DNA of 64,000 nucleotides, from contig OX638352.1 of assembly GCA_951813545.1 (NCBI GenBank), positions 4,356,835 through 4,420,834 on the forward strand, written 5' to 3'. Both the position numbers and the translations under genes were made by a program. Under the pieces are notes generated by a model that saw only the letters and a program-made list of their open reading frames with translations, searched no databases and was not told the origin of the DNA. Source of the stretch: an uncultured Poribacteria bacterium. GTDB lineage: Bacteria > Poribacteria > WGA-4E > WGA-3G. Shown here one piece after another: positions 44,223 through 52,074 of the stretch. Within the stretch, counting starts at the first letter, position 1; every line of letters starts with the position of its first letter.

Positions 44223-47003
44223 ATGAAAAACAGTGATGTTGAACTCATTCGCCGCACACTTGATGGCGACGATACCGCTTTCACGCAACTTGTGAGGAAA
44301 TACCAAAAGCCGGTTCACGCGCTTGCGTGGCGGAAACTTGGTGATTTCCATACCGCTGAGGAGATTACGCAGGACACCTTCCTGAAGGCGTACCAGAAAT
44401 TGGCAACACTGAAGGAACCGCAGCGTTTTTCGAGTTGGCTCTATGTGATCGCGGCGCGCTCCTGTGTTGCGTGGCTTCGTAAAAAGCGTTTGCTGACGCA
44501 GTCGCTTGAAGAAACGAACCTCGTGCAATTAGAGCAAGCGACGTATTCAGGATATGTCGTTGAAGAGAACGAGCGAACATCTGCGGAAACACAACGTGAA
44601 GTCGTAAAAAAGTTGCTTGCGAAACTCCAAGAGAGTGAGCGCACGATTATAACGCTGCATTATTTCAGTGAAATGTCCAGTGCGGAGATCGGTGAGTTCT
44701 TAGGCGTATCGGCGAATACGATTCGGAGTCGTCTGCGTCGTGCACAGCAACGTTTGAAGAAGGAGGAACCGATGATAAGAGAGGCTTTAGAGAATTTCCA
44801 AATCACACCAAATCTCACTGAGAATATTATGCGCGAGATTTCGCATACCAAACCTGCTGCACCATCTAATGGTAAACCGTTGATGCCGTGGGCAATTGCT
44901 GCATCTACGGTAGCAGTTGTTTTTTTGATGTTAGGTGTCGGCAACCGATACTTGGCGCGTTTCCAGAAACCTTATAATTTCGATGCGGCTTCGGAGATGA
45001 CAGTGGAACTTATCGAGGCACCTGTTGTGCTGGATCTTGAATCTAAACCGGATATTCGGACACAACTTGGGATTTCCACTGCTTCCGGGAAAAGTGATGC
45101 CTCTGAACAACAACTTGATAATGACACAGCGTTTCAGAACAGTCAGACGTGGAATTTGCCGGAAAACGCGGTTGCCCGTTTCGGCAGGGGCGTTATGGGT
45201 GGTTCAGACCGGGCGGTTGCCTTTTCACCCGATGGAAAACGTCTTGCTGTTGCAACCGGTGCTGGTATTTGGATTTACGATGGACAGACCTATCATGAAC
45301 TGGCCCTGCTGACTGGACATACGGACGTTGTCCGAGCGGTTGCCTTTTCCCCAGATGGAGAGAAACTCGCGTCCGGTGGAGGAGATGGTGCACTCAAACT
45401 CTGGAGTCTTGAGACTAGGGATGTTACCACGCTTGCTGGACACATGTACTATGCTGATGCTATAGCATTTTCACCTGATGGGAAGAGGCTCGCCTCCGGT
45501 TCGTGGGATGGGACTGTCAAATTGTGGGACACAGAAAACGGACAAAATCTTGCTACGTTCGCAGGACACAAATTGTGGGATACAGAAAATGGACGGAAAA
45601 AATTTGTAGGATACCAATCCCGGGTTTTCTCTGTAGCGTTTTCACCTGACGGTAAGACGGTTGCCGCCGGTGCAGAGGACCATTCCATTCGACTGTGGGA
45701 CATTGAGACAGGACGAAATATCGCGACGCTCAACGGGCATAAGAATGGGGTTTTTTCGGTGGCGTTCTCGCCGAATGGGAAAACCCTCGCATCGGGAGCA
45801 TTGGATGACACAGTGAAAGTGTGGGATGTCTTAACAGGACGAAATCTCCACACATTCAAGCATCGCGAGAGAGTTTTTTCGGTAGCGTTTTCGCCGGATG
45901 GCAAACGCCTTGCCGGAGGATCGTGGAGCGGAATTAAACTCTGGAATGTTGAAACAGGCAAAGAGGTTAATGTGCTTAAAGATCGTGCGAAGGTTAGAGC
46001 TGGATCTATAGCGTTTTCACCCGATGGTGCAACGCTTGCCTCGGCATCAGTAGATCGCTTTGGAGGGACATCCGGAGCGGTTACACTGTGGGATGTAGAA
46101 ACCGGAAGAAATCGGACCACACTACATGGGCATACCGAAAGAATTTCCAACATATCGTTTTCGCCCGACGGTGCGACCCTCGCCTCTGGGGTGAGAGATG
46201 GAACCGTCAAACTCTGGGACATCAAAACTGGGAAAACTATGCACACCTACAACAGAGCAGGTAGTTTAGGGCTATTCTCGCCTGACGGCAAAACGCTTGC
46301 TTCAGCAGGGTGGCGTGGTATTGAACTCTGGGAGGTGGGAACACATAAGAATATTTCTTCCGTCAAAATGCTTAGAGCAGATATTCGTTGCTTGGCGTTT
46401 TCATCTGACAGCCAGATACTTGCTTGGGGGCGTGAAGACCAGGTCAAACTGTGGAAGCATGCGTCCGGATCACTGCTTGGTTTTATAGGGCTGGGCATAA
46501 CTGCCCTAAAAGGGCATACGGATGAGGTACGCACGGTGGCGTTTTCGCCGGATGGCGCAACCCTCGCTTCAGCAGGTATGGATAAGACGGTAAAACTATG
46601 GGATGTTTCCACTGGACGAAATATCCGCACGCTTGAACATGTGATGCCGGTCATAGATATCGCCTTTTCACCCGATAGCGCAACCCTCGCTGCAGGAAAG
46701 GTTGGTGGAGCAATTGAGCTTTGGGATGTCTTCACTGGGCAAAATCTCGCTACATTTGGAGAGCATGGGGGCGCGGTTTTCTCCGTGGCGTTTTCACCCG
46801 ATGGCACGATCCTCGCCTCAGGGGCTGGGGCCGGAGAGATCAAACTTTGGGATATAGAAACCGGGCAAGAAATTGCTATATTGGAAGGGCATCCCGGTAT
46901 TGCCTTTTCTGTCGCGTTCTCGCCTGATGGAAAAACCCTCGCCTCTGGATCTCAAGATGGGACAGTGCTGGTATGGGACCCCAAACGAGCGATTGATCGC
47001 TAA
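44223..47003 (+). CDS. ECF sigma factor fused through a TM helix to a WD40 propeller, copy 1
   Basis: 926 residues; ATG with GGAGG 7 bp upstream. Sigma region 2 (A-E-E-I-T-Q-D-T-F-L-K-A-Y) and region 4 (S-A-N-T-I-R-S-R-L-R-R-A) precede a TM helix (about 220-240) and the conserved P-Y-N-F-D-A-A-S-E-M-T-V-E-L stretch. About 14 WD40 repeats follow (F-S-P-D-G-x-x-L-A-S-G ... V-K-L-W-D). The propeller begins W-N-L-P-E-N-A-V-A-R-F-G-R-G, matching the secreted WD40 protein at 12850. The C-terminus is presumably outside the cytoplasm. Ligand unknown. There is no separate anti-sigma gene, so the extension itself may restrain the sigma domain. Confidence 0.9.
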   Translation: MKNSDVELIRRTLDGDDTAFTQLVRKYQKPVHALAWRKLGDFHTAEEITQDTFLKAYQKLATLKEPQRFSSWLYVIAARSCVAWLRKKRLLTQSLEETNLVQLEQATYSGYVVEENERTSAETQREVVKKLLAKLQESERTIITLHYFSEMSSAEIGEFLGVSANTIRSRLRRAQQRLKKEEPMIREALENFQITPNLTENIMREISHTKPAAPSNGKPLMPWAIAASTVAVVFLMLGVGNRYLARFQKPYNFDAASEMTVELIEAPVVLDLESKPDIRTQLGISTASGKSDASEQQLDNDTAFQNSQTWNLPENAVARFGRGVMGGSDRAVAFSPDGKRLAVATGAGIWIYDGQTYHELALLTGHTDVVRAVAFSPDGEKLASGGGDGALKLWSLETRDVTTLAGHMYYADAIAFSPDGKRLASGSWDGTVKLWDTENGQNLATFAGHKLWDTENGRKKFVGYQSRVFSVAFSPDGKTVAAGAEDHSIRLWDIETGRNIATLNGHKNGVFSVAFSPNGKTLASGALDDTVKVWDVLTGRNLHTFKHRERVFSVAFSPDGKRLAGGSWSGIKLWNVETGKEVNVLKDRAKVRAGSIAFSPDGATLASASVDRFGGTSGAVTLWDVETGRNRTTLHGHTERISNISFSPDGATLASGVRDGTVKLWDIKTGKTMHTYNRAGSLGLFSPDGKTLASAGWRGIELWEVGTHKNISSVKMLRADIRCLAFSSDSQILAWGREDQVKLWKHASGSLLGFIGLGITALKGHTDEVRTVAFSPDGATLASAGMDKTVKLWDVSTGRNIRTLEHVMPVIDIAFSPDSATLAAGKVGGAIELWDVFTGQNLATFGEHGGAVFSVAFSPDGTILASGAGAGEIKLWDIETGQEIAILEGHPGIAFSVAFSPDGKTLASGSQDGTVLVWDPKRAIDR

Positions 47004-47137
47004 AATTCCGAATTTCAGCAGTCTTATGTTTTGTACCATATAAAATTAGTGTATCTTGTCAGGGCGGTGGTAAGTGCCGCCCTTCCTACCTCTACCCTCT
47101 TCTTTTCCTTAAAAATTTTTCTTTTTTGCGGAATTAA

Positions 47138-47166
47138 GCAACCGTTTTGGCCCTAACTTGCGTCAC
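47138..47166 (+). promoter_or_regulatory. ECF-type promoter
   Basis: GCAACC (47138-47143), 17 bp, CGTCAC (47161-47166), with the extended CCGTTTTGG and ACTATAG context. 50 bp before the start codon. Confidence 0.65.
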
Positions 47167-47215
47167 TATAGTTTGATATGTTACGAATCAAACTATCGCT
47201 TTCTGGAGGCGGCTG

Positions 47216-50200
47216 ATGAAAAACGACGATGTTGCACTTATTCGGCGAATTCTCGCGGGTGATGAGATCGCTTTTGCTGAGCTTGTGAAAAGATACCAAA
47301 AGCCGGTTCACACATTGGCGTGGCGAAAAATTGGAGATTTCCACATCGCCGAGGACATTACCCAAGAGGTCTTCCTGAAAGTGTACCAGAGGCTTCACAC
47401 GCTGAAAGATCCTCACCAGTTCTCTGGGTGGCTCTATGTGATTACGGCAAATTTATGTGCTACGTGGCTTCGCAAAAAACGGATACAAACCCAACCTTTG
47501 GAGGACACAGAGAGAACAATGCCACAAAGAGATGCTTACTCACGATATGTCGCGGAAGAGCACGCAAGCACTGCGGCTGAATCACAACGCGAAGTGGTTA
47601 AAAAACTGCTCGCGAAGTTGAAAGAGAGCGAACGCACAGTGATGGCACTTCACTATCTTGGTGAGATGACGGTTGAAGAGATTAGCCGGTTTTTAGGCGT
47701 GTCGGCAAGCACAATTAAAAGTCGTCTGAGGCGTGCCAGACAACGTTTACAAAAGGAGGAGACAATGATTAGGGAAGCACTCGACCATTTTCAGATATCC
47801 CCGAACCTAACCGACAACATCATGCAGGAAGTTGCACGTATGAAACCTGCCGCCCCATCTGGGGGTAAGCCGCTTGTGCCGTGGGCAATCGGCATTTCTA
47901 CGTTAGCAATGGTATTGTTGATGTTGGGGGTAAGCAGTCGATATTTAGAGCGTTTCCAGAAGCCGTATAGTTTCGATGCGACATCGGAGATGAAAGTTGA
48001 ACTGATTGATGCCCCCGTTGTACTGAATCTTGAATCTGAACCAGATGACCGGACACAACTTGGAAATGCCAATGCGCAGGGTAAAAACAATGGTGCTGGC
48101 CAGCAACCTGATGAGATTTTGTTTGCTGCCGCGCAGACAGAGGGTGAAGACGTTTCTATCTCGAAACAACAGTGGGTGCAGGCGGAACCTGCTAGAGGCA
48201 CCTGGCTAACTACGGTATTTACAACACCTGAAGGCGAACTTTACGTGGTTGACGGGGACGTGAATATGCACAAATTATCAGCTGATGGAAGGAAATGGCA
48301 ACATATCTCCCGCATATCATTGGATACCAATTGGGCCGCAAGATCACTTGTCGCAAAGTGGAATGATACTTTCTATGTTGTTCCATCTGACCAACTTTTT
48401 GCTTCAACAGATGGTGGCGTGACATGGGATTTGCTCAACTCCTGGCAGGAAGAAGAGAAGTATTGGAATCCCGTTGAATTGGTGCTAACGGATCAAGCGT
48501 TTTATCTCGCTTTTGAAAACGGTATTTTTCGTTCTGAAGATGGCGGTAAGACCTGGGAGGCGATAAACGATGGATCGGCAGGCGAAATAGTATCCTTGGT
48601 GGCGATCCGGAATACACTGCATTTGGGATCACCGCCAGTGTTTGCTGGAACGGAGGATGGACTTTACCGGCTCGAGGGTGGTGGTTGGCAACGCCTGGAA
48701 TTCCCCGGACCAGCCAAAGTCATTCGGGGAGTCGCAGCGACTGAAAAACGACTCTATGTTTCGGTAGAGTTGGGTTGGGACCAAATAGATCTTCAGAAAG
48801 CAGATCGTGAACAGCAGCGGACGTGGTGGATGTTCCGCTCGACCGACTTTGGGAATTCATGGGAAGATATAACACCAACCAATGCTTGGCCCATAAAAGG
48901 GAGAGCACCTTGGATCCAACTCGTTGCTGTCGGTGAAACGCTTTTGGCGAGCGAGATGTACGGAGGCATAGTGCGTTCTACTGATGGTGGAGGGACATGG
49001 CTAGCTCCGCAACCACCGGGGACTTCTTTTCCTTCGTCCCCTATATACGCCGCTGCCACAGTGGCTGAGAATACCATTTATGTTGCCGGAAATGCTGGCC
49101 TCTATCGTACCACTAATGGCGGTGAGTCGTGGGACCTTGTCAATATAGGTCGTCATGCACAAGTCCATGACCTGGTCGCCTTTAAAGAAACCGGTAACGG
49201 ACGGGATACGCCTACGACGCTTTATGGAAGAGTTAAAGAAGAGATAATGAAAACCACCGACGCTGGGCACTCTTGGAAAGCTGTTCATGCGGAGATACCG
49301 ATGAAAGTGCCTGTTAGAAATCCACATCCACTTATAGCACACGTAACCAAATCTGGTGGCGTGCTTTATGCAAAAGGTAACTCGCCTGATGATATACACC
49401 TGTATCGCGTGTCTGTGGATGGTAATAGGCTTGCGCCGGTTCAAGAGATACCGCGCTTTGACTCGTCAATGTTGAGGAATGAATTGTCTCTAAGAAGAAT
49501 GGGCCGTTTTGATATACTAAGAGAAATGGGTCGTCTTGATTTACAAGGTGGGTCGCTCGCTGAACACTTACAAAAAAGTTTTCCGGGAGCAACCCAGTTC
49601 TTCAAACAACTGGCAGCGGATCCGAGACAAACTAATCGACTTGTCCGTGGAGGTTTGCGTGGCGCGTTTGCTGTCAGCGACGACACGTTCTATATGGAAT
49701 ACAACTTTAAACTCTTCCGATGGGAGCCAGGGGATACAGAATGGTACGACACTGAACTGGAAGAAACCGCTGAGCTTGACGTTGATGTATGGCATAAGAT
49801 AATGGAAGGGTTCAAACTTACCGTTTCAGGGAACACTGTCTACGTCGGAAAACGGGATGGGCACCTCGTTGTCTCATTTGATAAGGGAAATAATTGGATT
49901 GATGTCACTCCAATCCTGCCATTCCCTGTTAAGGTTTTCAAAGAGATTGTGTTTGCCGGTTCCACGGTGTATGTGGCAACAGACGCAGGTGTTGCTACGT
50001 CAAGCGACGGAAAACGTTGGCGTGCTATCACCGATACAGCGGGAACGCATCTTATCATGGAACGATTGGCTGTTGATGGCACAAATGTTTATGGTGCTTC
50101 CGAGACAAGTGTCTATCAGTTGGAGAGTGATGGTGTCAGATGGAAACAACTCACACCGGAAGTGCCAGATAGAGTGACCTCGCTTGCTGTTGATAGGAAC

Positions 50201-50260
50201 GTGTTGTACGTCGGGACACAACGTAGCGGTATGCTTCACTTCACCGTCAATGAAGAGTGA
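47216..50260 (+). CDS. ECF sigma factor fused through a TM helix to an Asp-box (BNR) propeller
   Basis: 1014 residues; ATG with GGAGG 7 bp upstream. Same module order as its neighbours: region 2 (A-E-D-I-T-Q-E-V-F), region 4 (S-A-S-T-I-K-S-R-L), TM (about 220-242), P-Y-S-F-D-A-T-S-E-M-K-V-E-L. The outer part carries Asp-boxes: S-T-D-G-G-V-T-W, S-E-D-G-G-K-T-W, S-T-D-F-G-N-S-W, S-T-D-G-G-G-T-W, T-T-N-G-G-E-S-W, T-T-D-A-G-H-S-W. It is the intact paralog of 38811-41833 and shows where that gene should end. It may be co-transcribed with the exported propeller gene 65 bp downstream. Confidence 0.9.
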   Translation: MKNDDVALIRRILAGDEIAFAELVKRYQKPVHTLAWRKIGDFHIAEDITQEVFLKVYQRLHTLKDPHQFSGWLYVITANLCATWLRKKRIQTQPLEDTERTMPQRDAYSRYVAEEHASTAAESQREVVKKLLAKLKESERTVMALHYLGEMTVEEISRFLGVSASTIKSRLRRARQRLQKEETMIREALDHFQISPNLTDNIMQEVARMKPAAPSGGKPLVPWAIGISTLAMVLLMLGVSSRYLERFQKPYSFDATSEMKVELIDAPVVLNLESEPDDRTQLGNANAQGKNNGAGQQPDEILFAAAQTEGEDVSISKQQWVQAEPARGTWLTTVFTTPEGELYVVDGDVNMHKLSADGRKWQHISRISLDTNWAARSLVAKWNDTFYVVPSDQLFASTDGGVTWDLLNSWQEEEKYWNPVELVLTDQAFYLAFENGIFRSEDGGKTWEAINDGSAGEIVSLVAIRNTLHLGSPPVFAGTEDGLYRLEGGGWQRLEFPGPAKVIRGVAATEKRLYVSVELGWDQIDLQKADREQQRTWWMFRSTDFGNSWEDITPTNAWPIKGRAPWIQLVAVGETLLASEMYGGIVRSTDGGGTWLAPQPPGTSFPSSPIYAAATVAENTIYVAGNAGLYRTTNGGESWDLVNIGRHAQVHDLVAFKETGNGRDTPTTLYGRVKEEIMKTTDAGHSWKAVHAEIPMKVPVRNPHPLIAHVTKSGGVLYAKGNSPDDIHLYRVSVDGNRLAPVQEIPRFDSSMLRNELSLRRMGRFDILREMGRLDLQGGSLAEHLQKSFPGATQFFKQLAADPRQTNRLVRGGLRGAFAVSDDTFYMEYNFKLFRWEPGDTEWYDTELEETAELDVDVWHKIMEGFKLTVSGNTVYVGKRDGHLVVSFDKGNNWIDVTPILPFPVKVFKEIVFAGSTVYVATDAGVATSSDGKRWRAITDTAGTHLIMERLAVDGTNVYGASETSVYQLESDGVRWKQLTPEVPDRVTSLAVDRNVLYVGTQRSGMLHFTVNEE

Positions 50261-50324
50261 GACATATTTCAGGGCAGTAATCACCTGGTGTTGCGAACGC
50301 GATGCTTCCCTATAGGAGGAAAAA

Positions 50325-51614
50325 ATGCTAAAAATTTTTGCCAAATCAATCCTTTCGTTTATGACAGTGACGCTACTACTTTCTGTTATTAACATGGAGT
50401 GCAGTGCAAGGAGCCTTGAGCAGAATTCGCAAAACGTTCCTGAGCAGCGTCAAAAAGCTGTTTCTTCTGCAAAACCCAAAGAGACGTGTATTTTCACTGT
50501 CATAGAGATCGAAGACTTGGAATATCCAACACTCGCGGCTTCTATCCAATTACCCTTTCGTGTTCGTCCAAACAACACCGTCATCCTCTCAGGAAAACAC
50601 GTATATCTCACGACCGAACGACACCTGCACGTCATTGATATTTCTATCCCACAACGTCCCTCTTATCTGACCTCGCTCGCGTTTCCTGATAAAATCGGCA
50701 AAGTTCTTGCCTTTGGAAACTCTCTCGTTGTCGCAAGCCGAAAAAAGTTTCATCTCGTCGATGTTTCACAACCATCAGTCCCGGTGCTGCAATCTACCCT
50801 GTATTTGCCCGAGCGAGACGCGATCAAAGACATCGATGTTCTTGATACTTACCTCTATATTATAGGCGAGAATGACTACTTGTACGTCTTTTCCCTCGTT
50901 TTCGGACAGGTACGGCTCGTCAAATCCCTTGAATTGGAGAAACGCTGGTGGTTGCTAAGCCCGGAAACTGGCAGTGCTGAGGTGAAACAGATTTCGCTCT
51001 CGACTTCACACCCCATCCTGGAAGATCTCTTGAACCCACCCCTGTCACAACGCGGATTTTTACAACCCAGCAGCAGAGGAGAGAAAGTCCGCGCCTCATC
51101 TGAAATTCTGGTAGTCGAGAGTTTGAAGGATCCGATGTATGATCTGTTCACTTTCGATGCACACATTATTAATGATCATCAAACATCGCTGGGTAAGGGT
51201 TACCATAACGTAGAGCGGGAATATCGCGACTATCTCTCCGCGATAGGAGAAAAGACGCTTACTCGCAGAAATCCGAAAATTATGTATACCGTCGTTGCTG
51301 GAAAGATGCAACAAATTGCTCAGGATCCATCAACCGAAAAGATAGATGTCGCTGACAAGCGATTATTGGGACCTGTCACAGATTTTCAAATTTCAGGAGG
51401 TCTGCTTTACGTCGTCAACGCAAAGGGGTTCTTTTCTATAAAACGCCTTATCAAATTGCTGCGTAGCGTAGATGAATTGCGGGAGATAAATGAATTGCGG
51501 GAGAATTGGTTTGTTATATCTGCCACGCCGCTGCAGCCGAATCGCCCGATAAGTCTGGCAGTTGCGGAAGGCTACGCCTGCGTATTAGCCACACCGGAAA
51601 AATCACAAAGGTGA
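50325..51614 (+). CDS. Exported LVIVD-like propeller protein, possibly truncated
   Basis: 429 residues with a signal peptide (about residues 1-28) and AGGAGG upstream. Repeats such as V-Y-L-T-T-E-R-H-L-H-V-I-D-I-S, L-V-V-A-S-R-K-K-F-H-L-V-D-V-S-Q-P and L-Y-I-I-G-E-N-D-Y-L-Y-V-F match LVIVD/choice-of-anchor-type beta-propeller blades. Beyond the TGA at 51612-51614 the same frame continues for about 28 codons as T-L-V-L-I-D-A-P-Y-Y-R-D-D-L-Y-W-F-P, which looks like a further blade, so the stop may be a nonsense mutation. There is no SECIS-like hairpin after it. Function unknown. Confidence 0.65.
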   Translation: MLKIFAKSILSFMTVTLLLSVINMECSARSLEQNSQNVPEQRQKAVSSAKPKETCIFTVIEIEDLEYPTLAASIQLPFRVRPNNTVILSGKHVYLTTERHLHVIDISIPQRPSYLTSLAFPDKIGKVLAFGNSLVVASRKKFHLVDVSQPSVPVLQSTLYLPERDAIKDIDVLDTYLYIIGENDYLYVFSLVFGQVRLVKSLELEKRWWLLSPETGSAEVKQISLSTSHPILEDLLNPPLSQRGFLQPSSRGEKVRASSEILVVESLKDPMYDLFTFDAHIINDHQTSLGKGYHNVEREYRDYLSAIGEKTLTRRNPKIMYTVVAGKMQQIAQDPSTEKIDVADKRLLGPVTDFQISGGLLYVVNAKGFFSIKRLIKLLRSVDELREINELRENWFVISATPLQPNRPISLAVAEGYACVLATPEKSQR

Positions 51615-51999
51615 ACCCTTGTCCTGATTGACGCACCGTATTACAGAGACGATCTCTATTGGTTTCCTGCTGCGTCCTCCAATTTTTTCATAGGTGTATA
51701 AAGTTTTTGACACCCACTTACGAGAAGTTCTCCGTTGTAGCATAAACTGTTAGTTTGTGCCTCGTATTTCATAATTCTAAAAGCCTATACGCCTAAAAAT
51801 CCTCCCGTTGACAACCCGCCGCCAAAACATTTACACACCCATTTTTTCATACGGGTGTATATTTTTAACTGGATTTGTAGTATAATTCTACGGACAAGAA
51901 GAAACGGAAGCAAATCGGATAATTGTAAACCCTCCTTACCTCTCATTATCAGCAAAATGGAATTTTAACATTCTTTCTCCTATTTTTTGCAGAATTCTG
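51615..51999. other. Intergenic region and leader of the next sigma gene
   Basis: Starts with about 85 bp of apparent coding remnant in frame with the previous gene. TATAAT at 51881-51886 is followed by sequence shared with the leaders before 55477 and 62040 (CAGAAGCAAATC..., CTTACCTCTCATTATCA), so a vegetative promoter may lie upstream of the ECF-type one. Confidence 0.45.
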
Positions 52000-52028
52000 C
52001 AACCGTTTTGCCCCTAAGTCGCGTCACA
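52000..52028 (+). promoter_or_regulatory. ECF-type promoter
   Basis: GCAACC (52000-52005), 17 bp, CGTCAC (52023-52028), preceded by GCAGAATTCT. About 47 bp before the start codon. Confidence 0.65.
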
Positions 52029-52074
52029 AGGTGTTAATGTGAAATGCTGAAATTCCCCTTTCTGGAGATGTCTG

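Noticed and set aside
51612..51614. TGA considered as a fourth selenocysteine codon
   Set aside because: No Cys/Sec context, no hairpin 15-20 nt downstream, no conserved paralog.
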